Below, piece by piece: positions 8,276 to 17,665 of a stretch of 37,317 nt of DNA. The notes beneath the pieces are model-generated. The model ran no database searches. It saw nothing but the letters and a program-made list of their open reading frames with translations, and had not been told where the DNA came from. Where the stretch lies: positions 1 through 37,317 of the forward strand of contig JAXHUH010000046.1 of NCBI GenBank assembly GCA_034211175.1. Reading direction: 5' to 3'. This DNA is from JAXHUH01 sp034211175. GTDB lineage: Bacteria; Actinomycetota; Acidimicrobiia; Acidimicrobiales; CAIXPF01. Every line of letters begins with the position of its first letter. Within the stretch, counting starts at the first letter, position 1. Both the position numbers and the translations under genes were made by a program.

Positions 8276-9234
8276 CACGAACCGACCCCCAGGTCGTCGC
8301 GGGGCGACGGGCGCCCCCGCTCGGCCTCGGCCAGCTGCTCGATGAGCTCGCGCTCGGTGTCGGACAGCTTCTGGGGCACGTGGACGGCGACGGTGACCAG
8401 CAGGTCGCCCTTCGCCGACTTGGTCTCGACGCCCTGGCCCCGGACCCGCAGCGTGCGCCCGGAGCTGGTCCCCGCGGGGATCCGCACGGTCACCGGCTTG
8501 CCCGAGAGCGTCGGCACCTTGATGTCGGCACCGAGCGCGGCCTCGGCGAAGGTCACCGGCACGGTGATGGTCAGGTCGTTGCCCGACCGCCGGAAGTGGC
8601 GGTGGGGCCGGACCTTCACCTCGACGAACAGGTCGCCGGACGGGCCGCCGTCGCGACCCGCGGCACCGCGGCCGGGGATGCGGATCGTCTGGCCGTTGGC
8701 GACACCGGCGGGGATGCGGACCTTGACCGACCGCTGCCCACTGCCGTCGTCGAGCAGCAGCGTGGTCTCGGTGCCCCGGACCGCGTCCTCGAACGCCATC
8801 TCGAAGCTGGCCGTGACATCGGCGCCCCGGCGCGGCCCGGTGCGGGCACCGCCGCGGCGGCCGGCGCCACCACCACCCATGCCGCCGAACATCTGGCTGA
8901 GGATGTCGCCGAAGTCGAGGTCCTCGAAGCGGATCCCGCCGAAGCCGTCCGGGCCCGCGCCGCCGGGACCACCGGCACCGCCGCCGAACGGGTTACCGCC
9001 GAAGCGGCGCATGTCGTCGTACTTCTTGCGCTTCTCGGGGTCGCCGAGCACCTCGTACGCCGCGCTGATCCGCTTGAAGCGGTCCTCGGCGCCGGGGTCG
9101 TCGGGGTTGGCGTCGGGGTGGTGCTCACGAGCGAGCTTCCGGTACGCCTTCGTGATCTGCTTGTCGTCCGCTTGCGGGGACACCCCGAGGACTTCGTAGA
9201 GATCCTCGGCGCCCGCCGTGGGTCCTGCGCTCAT
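8275..9234 (-). CDS. dnaJ: DnaJ/CbpA-type Hsp40 co-chaperone without zinc finger
   Basis: Stimulates DnaK ATPase and delivers substrates. The J domain covers about residues 11-75 with the HPD motif at 39-41 (YRKLAREHHPD). A Gly/Phe-rich linker follows (about 80-125: GGNPFGGGAGG, FGGMGGGG), then two beta-sandwich substrate-binding domains (VKVRIPAGVANGQ, VTVRIPAGTSSGR). There are no CxxCxGxG motifs, so it is the CbpA-like or type II form. The ATG at 9234 is set by a strong AGGAGG 8 nt upstream. It follows dnaK by 153 bp, which hold a hairpin, and overlaps hspR. grpE, which usually lies between dnaK and dnaJ in actinobacteria, is not here. Confidence 0.94.
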   Translation of the reverse strand: MSAGPTAGAEDLYEVLGVSPQADDKQITKAYRKLAREHHPDANPDDPGAEDRFKRISAAYEVLGDPEKRKKYDDMRRFGGNPFGGGAGGPGGAGPDGFGGIRFEDLDFGDILSQMFGGMGGGGAGRRGGARTGPRRGADVTASFEMAFEDAVRGTETTLLLDDGSGQRSVKVRIPAGVANGQTIRIPGRGAAGRDGGPSGDLFVEVKVRPHRHFRRSGNDLTITVPVTFAEAALGADIKVPTLSGKPVTVRIPAGTSSGRTLRVRGQGVETKSAKGDLLVTVAVHVPQKLSDTERELIEQLAEAERGRPSPRDDLGVGS

Positions 9235-9289
9235 GGCCCCACCTCCTTCAGGTCGTGTGGTCGGATGGTCGAACAACCGGTGCGCCCAC

Positions 9290-9314
9290 CGCCCGGGGGA
9301 ACGGCCCCCGGGCG
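9290..9314 (-). terminator. 10-bp hairpin between dnaK and dnaJ
   Basis: CGCCCGGGGG (9290-9299) pairs perfectly with CCCCCGGGCG (9305-9314) around a 5-nt loop. It lies in the 153-bp dnaK-dnaJ gap. It may be a partial terminator or an mRNA-stabilising structure that sets a higher dnaK than dnaJ level. No U-tract follows on the minus strand. Confidence 0.55.
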
Positions 9315-9387
9315 CACGGCGCTCCTGCGATCATGCCGGGCGTGACGGCCTCGGTGAACACCGGCCTGCCCGACACGCTCATACCTC

Positions 9388-11223
<1,836 letters not shown>

Positions 11224-11355
11224 CTCTGTTGCTCCTGTCGTCTCGCTCGTCGTCCTGCGCCCCTTCCGGACGCTCCTGTGACCGGCACCCGTTGCCCGGG
11301 GGATCCGCCGGCGGTGCCGGCGCACCCACCAGTGATCGGGAGCCACTGATGAACA

Positions 11356-11374
11356 TTGAGTGCAATTGACTCAA
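11356..11374 (-). promoter_or_regulatory. HAIR operator (HspR-binding inverted repeat) of the dnaK operon
   Basis: TTGAGT (11356-11361), a 7-nt spacer GCAATTG, then ACTCAA (11369-11374) reproduces the core of the actinobacterial HAIR consensus CTTGAGT-N7-ACTCAAG; only the outermost C/G pair differs. It lies 132 bp upstream of the dnaK ATG, and hspR is in the same operon, which predicts autoregulation. I could not place a convincing -10 with it. A plus-strand gene starts 99 bp away on the other side, so the site could also affect that promoter. Confidence 0.93.
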
Positions 11375-11472
11375 CTTTACTGAGCCGGCTGATATTCCGT
11401 CGGCGCGGGAAAATCCGAACCGACGGTCCCCACCGCTGTCGCCAGGCGCCCGGCGCGGCCGAGAATGGGAAC

Positions 11473-12201
11473 GTGGAACCCTCCTCGCCCGCAGGGGCCA
11501 CCGACGTCGAGCGGCCCGTCCTACGGGCACGACTCGACGCCATGGCACTCCTCCACTGGCCGTGCGAACCGGCCGACGTCGCACGCCTGGTCCCCGAACC
11601 GCTGCGCGTCGACGCCCACGAGGGTGCCGCCTGGGTCGGGCTCGTCCCGCTCGAGGTCCCGGGGATCGGGCTCTCCCCCCGCCGGGGCCTCGCCGGCCGC
11701 GGCGGGTTCCGGGCGACCGTGGTCGTCACCTACGTCGTCGGCCCCGACGGCCGCGAGGGCACCCACGTCCTGTCGACCGACACGTCGCGCATCGGCGCCG
11801 CCACCCTGGTGCGGACGGTGCTCGACGTCCCGGCGCGCTGGTCGAGGTTGCACATCGAGCAGGTCGGCCCGACAGTGACCTACGCGTGCCGGCGGCGTTG
11901 GCCCGGGCCCCGGGGCGCGACCAGCAAGCTGTCGATCCGGGTCGGGGCCGAGGTCGCGGCGACCGACCTCGACCGCTTCCTCGGCCGGCGGCGCGTGCTG
12001 TGGAGCAGCGGGCGCGGCTGGGCCGGGGCGGCGCCGTTCTCCCACGAGGGCGCGGCGCTGCACACCGCGGCGATCGTCGGCCTCGAGGACGACCTGCTCA
12101 GCGCGGCGGGTGTACCGCCTCCGACCGGCGGCCCCCACGTCCGCTTCTGCCCCGGGCTCGACGCCGCCGTCGGGCGCCGGCGACGGGTCACCGGCGGCTG
12201 A
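11473..12201 (+). CDS. DUF2071 (YqjF-like) family protein
   Basis: The 242-residue product starts with GTG at 11473 (VEPSSPAGATDVERPV); longer in-frame starts would run through the HAIR operator. It matches the DUF2071 pattern: an early LLHWPCEP...VARLVPEPLRVD, then AAWVGLVPLEVPGIGL, later a strand-rich core containing a VLSTDTSRIGAA segment, and a late W-x-x-x-APFSHEG-like turn. DUF2071/YqjF proteins are related in fold to acetoacetate decarboxylase, but no reaction has been established for most. It is divergent from the dnaK operon and precedes the sulfurtransferase in the same direction, 87 bp apart. Function unassigned. Confidence 0.75.
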   Translation: MEPSSPAGATDVERPVLRARLDAMALLHWPCEPADVARLVPEPLRVDAHEGAAWVGLVPLEVPGIGLSPRRGLAGRGGFRATVVVTYVVGPDGREGTHVLSTDTSRIGAATLVRTVLDVPARWSRLHIEQVGPTVTYACRRRWPGPRGATSKLSIRVGAEVAATDLDRFLGRRRVLWSSGRGWAGAAPFSHEGAALHTAAIVGLEDDLLSAAGVPPPTGGPHVRFCPGLDAAVGRRRRVTGG

Positions 12202-12273
12202 GCGTCCCCGGCCGGGGGCGACGCCGGGCACGGTTCTGGGCCCGAGAACCCCGAAGGTCCGCGTTCGGGCCGA

Positions 12274-12279
12274 TAGTCT
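12274..12279 (+). promoter_or_regulatory. Possible -10 element of a near-leaderless sulfurtransferase transcript
   Basis: TAGTCT (12274-12279) fits the TANNNT form and ends 9 nt before the ATG at 12289. There is no Shine-Dalgarno sequence between them, so the mRNA could be leaderless or nearly so, as is common in actinobacteria. No clear -35 is visible. Confidence 0.3.
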
Positions 12280-12288
12280 GCGTCGGCA

Positions 12289-13149
12289 ATGGTTGCGCAT
12301 CTGCCGGACCCCATCGTCGAGGTGGAGTGGCTCGAGTCGAACCTCGAGCACGTCGTCCTCTGCGACGTCCGCTGGTACCTCGATGGCCGAGACGGACGCT
12401 CCGCGTACGAGGAGGGCCACCTGCCCGGGGCGGTGTTCGTCGACCTCGAGAAGGTCCTCGCGGCGCCACCGAGTGACCTCGACGGGCGCCACCCGCTGCC
12501 GAGCAGCCGCAAGTTCGCCCGCGAGCTGGCCAAGCTCGGCATCGGCGACGACACGGTCGTCGTGGCCTACGACGACCAGCACGGCACCGTGGCGAGCCGG
12601 CTCGTGTGGATGCTGCGGGCCATCGGCCGCAAGGCCACGCTCCTCGACGGCGGCATCGACGCCTGGAACGGCGAGCTCGAGAAGGGCCCGGTCGAGCGGG
12701 AGCCGGCGGAGTTCACCGCCACCCCATTCCCCCCGATCCGCCTGGCGCTGGCCAACGACGTCGCCGACGCCGTCGATGCCGACGGCGCCGTGGTCCTCGA
12801 CGCCCGGGCACCCGAGCGCTACCGGGGCGACATCGAGCCGATCGACCCCCGCGCCGGCCACGTGCCCGGCGCCCTCAACGCCCACTTCGAGGAGAACTTC
12901 CGCGACGGGCGGTTCAAGACCCGCGAGGAGCTGCGCAAGCACTACGGCACGTTCGGCGTCGAGGACGACACCAACGTGATCGTCTACTGCGGCTCCGGCG
13001 TCACTGCGTGCGTCGACCTGCTCGCCCTCGAGCACGCCGGCTTCGAGAAGCTGCGCCTCTACCCCGGCTCGTGGTCCCAGTGGGCCAACGACCCCAACCG
13101 CCTCGCCGCCACCGGCGAGGAACACGCGGACGAACCCGCCACCAGCTGA
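12289..13149 (+). CDS. Two-domain sulfurtransferase (thiosulfate or 3-mercaptopyruvate)
   Basis: The 286-residue protein has two rhodanese domains. The N-terminal one (about 10-130: VLCDVRWYLDG, GHLPGAVFVDLE, VVAYDDQHGTVASR, LLDGGIDAWNGE) lacks the active cysteine, as is normal. The C-terminal one (about 155-270: VLDARAPERYRGDIEP, GHVPGALN) carries the active loop CGSGVTA at 234-240. CG[ST]G[VA]T[AS] is the loop of 3-mercaptopyruvate sulfurtransferases, while thiosulfate sulfurtransferases usually have CRKGVT, so a mercaptopyruvate substrate is favoured. It transfers sulfane sulfur to cyanide or thiols in the cytoplasm. It stands between the DUF2071 and SCO6745-family genes, all on the plus strand, with gaps of 87 and 110 bp. 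Confidence 0.92.
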   Translation: MVAHLPDPIVEVEWLESNLEHVVLCDVRWYLDGRDGRSAYEEGHLPGAVFVDLEKVLAAPPSDLDGRHPLPSSRKFARELAKLGIGDDTVVVAYDDQHGTVASRLVWMLRAIGRKATLLDGGIDAWNGELEKGPVEREPAEFTATPFPPIRLALANDVADAVDADGAVVLDARAPERYRGDIEPIDPRAGHVPGALNAHFEENFRDGRFKTREELRKHYGTFGVEDDTNVIVYCGSGVTACVDLLALEHAGFEKLRLYPGSWSQWANDPNRLAATGEEHADEPATS

Positions 13150-13259
13150 CCGCCTGACGGCCCGCCCGCCATCGGGTGGCCCGGCACGCACGTTTCGCGA
13201 TCGAACACGGTCGGCGGCTACGTTCCCGACGAGCACCTGTCTCGTAGGGGGGACCTGCT

Positions 13260-14012
13260 GTGACCGCGATCGTGAACGACGCCTACGTCGACGCCGCCCG
13301 GACGCTCGCCGCGCCCGTGTTCAGCCGAGGGGCGGCCTTCATGTTCGACCCCACGACCGTGGCGAACGCCAAGGAGCAGGGCTACGCCAACGGCTTCGCC
13401 TTCTACTTCGCGGGCCGGGGCGGCGTGCTCGGCGACGTGTCCGGTCGCCAGGTGGCCTCCGCCTTCGCGTTCTTCGAGCCCGACCTCGTCGTCAAGATGT
13501 GGGAGCGGGGCACCGCCGATCGCTCCGCCGCGCAGTGCGCCACCGACTTCGCCGACGCGTGCACCGCCTGGGGGCGGGCCAACCTCGCCGACCTCGACGG
13601 CGTCGACCGTCTCGCCATGCTCGCCCGGGCCGTCGCCGACGGCGTCGCCGCACCGATGGGCCTGTCCCTGTTCACCGGCTGGCGCGAGGTCCACTGGCCC
13701 GACGACGGGCCCGGCGCCGCCGCGCTCGGCCTCCAGGTCCTGCGCGAGCTGCGGGGCGACCTCCACATCCACGCCGTCGCCGCCGCCGGCCTGACCGCGG
13801 TCGAGGCGGTCGTGGCCCACGGCGGCGCCGAGCGGGCCGAGCAGTTCGGCTGGCGCGGCGATCTCCCGGAGCAGGACGACGTGCGCGGCGCCTGGGAGGC
13901 CGCGGAGGCGACCACCGACCGGCTGATGGCCGCCGCGCTCACGGTGCTCGACGACGGCTCCCGGGCCGACCTCGTCGAGCTGGTCACCACGATCGACCGT
14001 CACCTCGGCTGA
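13260..14012 (+). CDS. SCO6745-family protein
   Basis: A 250-residue protein from a GTG start, with AGGGGGGA a few bases upstream. The core matches the actinobacterial SCO6745 family as I remember it: an N-terminal AARTLAAPVFSRGAAFMFDP, the glycine/aromatic FAFYFAGRGGVLGDVS, a LFTGWREVHWPDD segment, LQVLRELRGDLHIHAVAAAGLTAVEA in two stretches, and a helical C-terminus. These proteins are all-alpha, cytoplasmic, without a characterised reaction; some carry winged-helix-like C-termini. Nothing in its neighbours defines a pathway. Convergent with bpa (60 bp between stops). Confidence 0.7.
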   Translation: MTAIVNDAYVDAARTLAAPVFSRGAAFMFDPTTVANAKEQGYANGFAFYFAGRGGVLGDVSGRQVASAFAFFEPDLVVKMWERGTADRSAAQCATDFADACTAWGRANLADLDGVDRLAMLARAVADGVAAPMGLSLFTGWREVHWPDDGPGAAALGLQVLRELRGDLHIHAVAAAGLTAVEAVVAHGGAERAEQFGWRGDLPEQDDVRGAWEAAEATTDRLMAAALTVLDDGSRADLVELVTTIDRHLG

Positions 14013-14072
14013 CGCCGGGCCCCCTCGCGTTCCGGACGCCCGGGTCGGCGACGGCCCCGGGCGTGGATACCG

Positions 14073-14606
14073 CTAGAGGTACTGCCCGCTGCGGTCGGGT
14101 TCGCTCCCGCCGGCGCCCGAGCGCGAGAGCCGGGCCGGCGGTCGTGCACCGCCGTGCTGCTGCTCGGCGGCCATCTCGGCCTGGATGGACTGCACGGTCC
14201 CGGTGAGCCAGCCCACGAGCTGCGCCTGGGCGACCCGCAGCTCGGGGGCGCTGAGCTCGTCGTCGTCGGCGGGCAGCCCGAGCCCGGTGAGCTCGTCGCC
14301 GAGCGCCTCGGGCACGAGCCCCCGGACCGAGTCAGTGGCCCGGCGGTGCACCTCGAGCAGCCGCGCGCGGCCGGCGTCGTCGAGGGGGACCTCACGCGCC
14401 TCGCTCACGAGCGCCCGCAGCATGCCCGTCAGCCGGAGGAGCTCGGCGACGTTCGGGGCCGCCACGCCGGTGCCGGTCTCGTCACCGTGCGTGTCGTCCG
14501 GCCGGTCGTCGTCGGCCGGCTGCCCGTCGGGTACGGGCTCGTCGCGGACCCGGTCCCGGGTCGCCTCGTCGTCCGTTCCGGTGGTGGTCGCCTCGTCGCG
14601 CTCCAT
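14073..14606 (-). CDS. bpa: Bacterial proteasome activator Bpa/PafE
   Basis: The 177-residue protein has an acidic, disordered N-terminus (1-50) and a helical core resembling Mycobacterium tuberculosis Bpa (Rv3780): LLRLTGMLRALVSEAREVPLD is followed by ARLLEVHRRATDSVRGLVPE and ELRVAQAQLVGWLTG. It ends SGQYL. The C-terminal GQYL is the motif Bpa rings use to dock on and open the 20S proteasome independently of ATP. This implies the organism has a proteasome. The ATG at 14606 gives a family-typical length; longer frames run into low-complexity sequence. In mycobacteria Bpa-proteasome degrades the repressor HspR, which makes the nearby hspR operon notable, though 3 kb lie between them here. Confidence 0.9.
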   Translation of the reverse strand: MERDEATTTGTDDEATRDRVRDEPVPDGQPADDDRPDDTHGDETGTGVAAPNVAELLRLTGMLRALVSEAREVPLDDAGRARLLEVHRRATDSVRGLVPEALGDELTGLGLPADDDELSAPELRVAQAQLVGWLTGTVQSIQAEMAAEQQHGGARPPARLSRSGAGGSEPDRSGQYL

Positions 14607-14688
14607 GGTGGGATCGTGCCCGGTCGGCGCCGCGCTGACACGGGGTCCGGGACATCGCCACCGGGTCGGGCCTCCGGGGCCGAACGCG

Positions 14689-15963
14689 TCAGCTCCGGTA
14701 GCCGGCGTTGATGTCGATGTAGCCGTGGGTGAGGTCGCAGGTCCAGATCGTGGCCGCGCCGTCGCCGATCCCGACATCGGCGGTGATGCGGACCTCGTGG
14801 TTGCGGAGGTGGACGGTGGCCCGCTCCTCGGAGTAGCCGGGCGCCTGGACCCCCTTGGCGGCGCACTGCTCGTCGCCGATCCAGATGGCGAGTGCGTCGC
14901 GGTCGGCCTCCTCCCCCGCCTTGCCCACGGCCATCACGATGCGGCCCCAGTTGGCGTCCTCGGCGGCGAGGGCGGTCTTGACCAGCGGCGAGTTGCCGAT
15001 GGCGAAGGCGATCGTGCGGGCCGCGGCTTGGCCCGCCGCCCCCCGCACGACGACCTCGACGAACTTCGTGGCGCCCTCGCCGTCACGCACGATCTGGTGG
15101 GCCAGGCGCAGCGTCACCTCGCCGACCGCGGCGGCGAAACCCGGGTAGCGGGGGTCGTCGAACGATTCGATCGGGGCGACGTCGAGCGCACCGGTGGCGA
15201 ACAGCAACACGGTGTCGCTCGTCGAGGTGTCCGAGTCGACCGAGACCGAGTTGAAGCTGGCGTCGACCGCGGCCGACAGCGCGGCCTGGGCGACCGGCGC
15301 CGCCACCGGGAGGTCGGTGAAGACGTAGGCCAGCATCGTCGCCATGTCCGGCGCGATCATCCCCGAGCCCTTGGCGATGCCGACGACCGAGGCACTCAGC
15401 GGCCCGGCCCCGGGGTCGCCACCGCCGACGCCGAAGCTCGCCGCGGCGCCCTTGGGGAACGTGTCGGTGGTGCCGATGGCCCGGGCCGCCGCTTCCCAGG
15501 CGTCAGGGGTCGGCGTAGCCAGGCCGGCGACCAACGTCGGCAGCGCGGCGGTGAGCGCGTCGATGGGGAGCGTCTCGCCGATCACCCCGGTCGACGAGAC
15601 GTAGATCTCCTCCGCCGGCGCACCGAGCAGGCCGGCGAGCGTCGTCGCGGTGGCCTCGGTGTCGGTCTCGCCGGCCCGCCCGGTGAACGCGTTGGCGTTG
15701 CCTGCGTTGCACACGATCGCCCGGGCCCGGCCGCCGCCGAGGATCCGCCGGCACCACACGACCGGCGCCGAGGGGCAACGCGACCGGGTGAACGTGCCGG
15801 CCACCGTCGTCTGATCGACCACCGCGGCCAGCATCAGGTCGGCCCGGCGCTGGTAGCGCAACCCGGCAGCGTGGGTCGCCAGGCGCACCCCGGCGACGGG
15901 TGGGAGCTCGGGGAACGGGGGCGGCGGCGGGGCCTCGGCCATGGGGGAGGTGTCCTCGGTCAT
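14689..15963 (-). CDS. argJ: ArgJ, bifunctional ornithine/glutamate N-acetyltransferase
   Basis: ArgJ recycles acetyl groups in arginine synthesis: it moves acetyl from N-acetylornithine to glutamate, and bifunctional forms also use acetyl-CoA. The 424-residue precursor contains the self-cleavage site KGSGMIAPDMATML, with Thr209 the nucleophile after cleavage between Ala208 and Thr209 (numbered from ATG 15963). Other family blocks are ARAIVCNAGNANAFTG, IYVSSTGVIGE, SFNSVSVDSDTSTSDT, QIVRDGEGATKFVEV and the C-terminal YIDINAGYRS. ATG 15942 (MAEAPPPP) is an alternative start; neither has a clear ribosome site. The start lies 9 nt from a long hairpin. No other arg genes are in view; astA/astB further along degrade arginine. 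Confidence 0.95.
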   Translation of the reverse strand: MTEDTSPMAEAPPPPPFPELPPVAGVRLATHAAGLRYQRRADLMLAAVVDQTTVAGTFTRSRCPSAPVVWCRRILGGGRARAIVCNAGNANAFTGRAGETDTEATATTLAGLLGAPAEEIYVSSTGVIGETLPIDALTAALPTLVAGLATPTPDAWEAAARAIGTTDTFPKGAAASFGVGGGDPGAGPLSASVVGIAKGSGMIAPDMATMLAYVFTDLPVAAPVAQAALSAAVDASFNSVSVDSDTSTSDTVLLFATGALDVAPIESFDDPRYPGFAAAVGEVTLRLAHQIVRDGEGATKFVEVVVRGAAGQAAARTIAFAIGNSPLVKTALAAEDANWGRIVMAVGKAGEEADRDALAIWIGDEQCAAKGVQAPGYSEERATVHLRNHEVRITADVGIGDGAATIWTCDLTHGYIDINAGYRS

Positions 15964-15972
15964 CGATCGACG

Positions 15973-16022
15973 GTTCTGGACCCCACAGAGTGCCACCCGT
16001 GGCACTCTGTGGGGGCCAGAAC
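15973..16022. terminator. Long interrupted palindrome directly upstream of argJ
   Basis: CCCCACAGAGTGCCA (15981-15995) pairs perfectly with TGGCACTCTGTGGGG (16000-16014) around CCCG. After one A-G mismatch, GTTCTGG (15973-15979) pairs with CCAGAAC (16016-16022). The whole is 22 pairs with one mismatch. On the minus strand it ends 9 nt before the argJ ATG and follows the metal-permease gene, so it could be a terminator of the metal operon, an argJ attenuator, or a dispersed palindromic element. Confidence 0.7.
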
Positions 16023-16023
16023 G

Positions 16024-16100
16024 GGTTGGTCGGGCCGGGACCGGTTGGTCGGACCAGAACCGGTTGGTCGGGCCGGGACCGGTTGGGCGGGCAGGACCGG
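16024..16100. repeat. 19-bp tandem repeat, four copies, next to the argJ hairpin
   Basis: Units GGTTGGTCGGGCCGGGACC begin at 16024, 16043, 16062 and 16081, the last shortened by one base. Odd and even units differ at GGCCGGGAC versus GACCAGAAC. The CCAGAAC variant also forms the outer arm of the adjoining hairpin, in the same phase, so hairpin and repeats look like one composite element. Confidence 0.85.
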
Positions 16101-16138
16101 GGTGAGGAGCCGGGGAACCTGCGCAGCGCGCTTGGCGG

Positions 16139-17665
16139 TCAGGTGGTGGCGAGGGTCGACGGGGTGGTGAGGTAGACCCGCTGGGCGAGCTCGGTGCTCA
16201 CCTCGACCTCCCGTTCGGCGACCCGCACGCGGATCGCACCGTCGCCGGTGCCGACGACCTCGACCCGGGTCCGGGGGAGGATCCCGACCGCGGCCATCTC
16301 CCGCAGGAGGTCGGGCCGGTCGGCGGCGACCATGATCACCGTGCCGTCGTCGCCCGCGCCCAGCTGGGCGAGCGGCCGCCCGGCGATGGCATCGAGGCGA
16401 CCGGTGGCGCTCGGGATCGGGTGCCCGTGGGGGTCGGCCGACGGCGAGCCCAGCACCCGGTCGAGGTCGTCGAGGTCGGCGTCGCCGAGGCCGTGGGCCC
16501 GGCGGTCGGCGACCTCGGTGATCTCCGACAGCGGGAGGTGCTCGGCCTCGTGGGCGTACTGCTCGGCGAGCCGCTGGGCCCGCAGCGAACGCAGCGCCGC
16601 GGCGCGGCCCTGCTCGGTCAGCGTGGGCCGCGACGACGCCCCGTCGGGCATGGCGACCAGGCCGGCCGCCTCGAGCCGACGGGCGGCCCGCTCGACGGCC
16701 CGGCCGTCGACCGGGAGCAGCTCCAGCAGGGACGAGCGGTCGTCGCCGCCCTCCTCGGCCTCCAGCAGCACGCGCAGCACGTCCTCGCCGAGCGCACGTC
16801 GGATCGCCCGTCGACGGCGCACCGCCGAGGGGATGATCCCGTCACGGGGAGCGGCGAGCAGCACGACGACGAACAGCAGCGAGATCGACAGGACGATCGC
16901 CGGACCGGACGAGACGTCGACGTGGAAGCTGAGGTAGAGGCCGCCGATCGAGCCGACGACCCCGATCACCGCGGCGACCGCCATCATCGTCGACAGCCGA
17001 GTGCTGAGCAGCTTGGCCGTCGCTCCCGGCGTGACCAGCAGCGCGATGACCAGGATCACGCCCACCGCCTGCAGCGCGGCGACGATCGCCACCGAGAGCA
17101 GGACCGTGAACACGTAGTGGATGGCGGCGACGGGCAGGCCGACGGCGGCCGCCATCGTCGGGTCGAAGCTCCACAGGTGGAACCACCGCCAGCCGCCGAC
17201 CAGCACCAGCGACACGACGAGCGCGGCGAGGCTGGTGCGCTGGAGGTCGCCGACGTCGACGCCGAGGATGTTGCCGAACAGGATGTGGTTGAGGTCCACA
17301 CCCCGGGGCCGGGCCACCGACAGGATGGCGAGCCCGAGGGCGAACGCCGCGGTGAACACCACCCCCATGGCGGCGTCGAGCTCGAGCTCGGAGTGGCGTT
17401 CGATGGCGGTGATGGCGAGGCCGGCGGCGACGGCCACTGCCAGGGCGCCGAAGAAGATGCCGGTGCGTTCGCCGATCAGGTACCCGACGACGACGCCCAG
17501 CAGCACCGCGTGGCTGATGGCGTCGCCCATCAGCGCCTGGCGGCGCACGACGAGCAGGCACGACAGCAGCGCGGCGGCGAGGCCGACGAGTGCGGCCGCG
17601 ATCACGCCGTTGCGCATGAACGCGTACTGGGTGACCGGTTCGACGACCAGCTCGTAGAGGCTCAT
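16139..17665 (-). CDS. Metal ABC transporter permease fused to a DtxR/MntR-like regulatory module
   Basis: Residues 1-275 are an ABC-3 (ZnuB/MntB/TroC-type) permease with eight or so hydrophobic helices and family blocks RRQALMGDAISHAVLLGV and VGVILVIALLVTPGATA. After a basic linker (RRRRAIRR, 283-290) comes a DtxR-like unit: a winged helix (292-352), a dimerisation/metal helix region LRAQRLAEQY...ADRRAHGL...SADPHGHPIP (360-418), and an FeoA/SH3-like domain (425-500). The positions of the DtxR ligands His79 and Glu105 are Gln364 and Ala390, while the His106 equivalent (391) is kept, so metal sensing may be altered. ATG 17665 overlaps the ATPase stop (ATGA). The tethered domain may gate transport rather than bind DNA; this is inference. 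Confidence 0.9.
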   Translation of the reverse strand: MSLYELVVEPVTQYAFMRNGVIAAALVGLAAALLSCLLVVRRQALMGDAISHAVLLGVVVGYLIGERTGIFFGALAVAVAAGLAITAIERHSELELDAAMGVVFTAAFALGLAILSVARPRGVDLNHILFGNILGVDVGDLQRTSLAALVVSLVLVGGWRWFHLWSFDPTMAAAVGLPVAAIHYVFTVLLSVAIVAALQAVGVILVIALLVTPGATAKLLSTRLSTMMAVAAVIGVVGSIGGLYLSFHVDVSSGPAIVLSISLLFVVVLLAAPRDGIIPSAVRRRRAIRRALGEDVLRVLLEAEEGGDDRSSLLELLPVDGRAVERAARRLEAAGLVAMPDGASSRPTLTEQGRAAALRSLRAQRLAEQYAHEAEHLPLSEITEVADRRAHGLGDADLDDLDRVLGSPSADPHGHPIPSATGRLDAIAGRPLAQLGAGDDGTVIMVAADRPDLLREMAAVGILPRTRVEVVGTGDGAIRVRVAEREVEVSTELAQRVYLTTPSTLATT

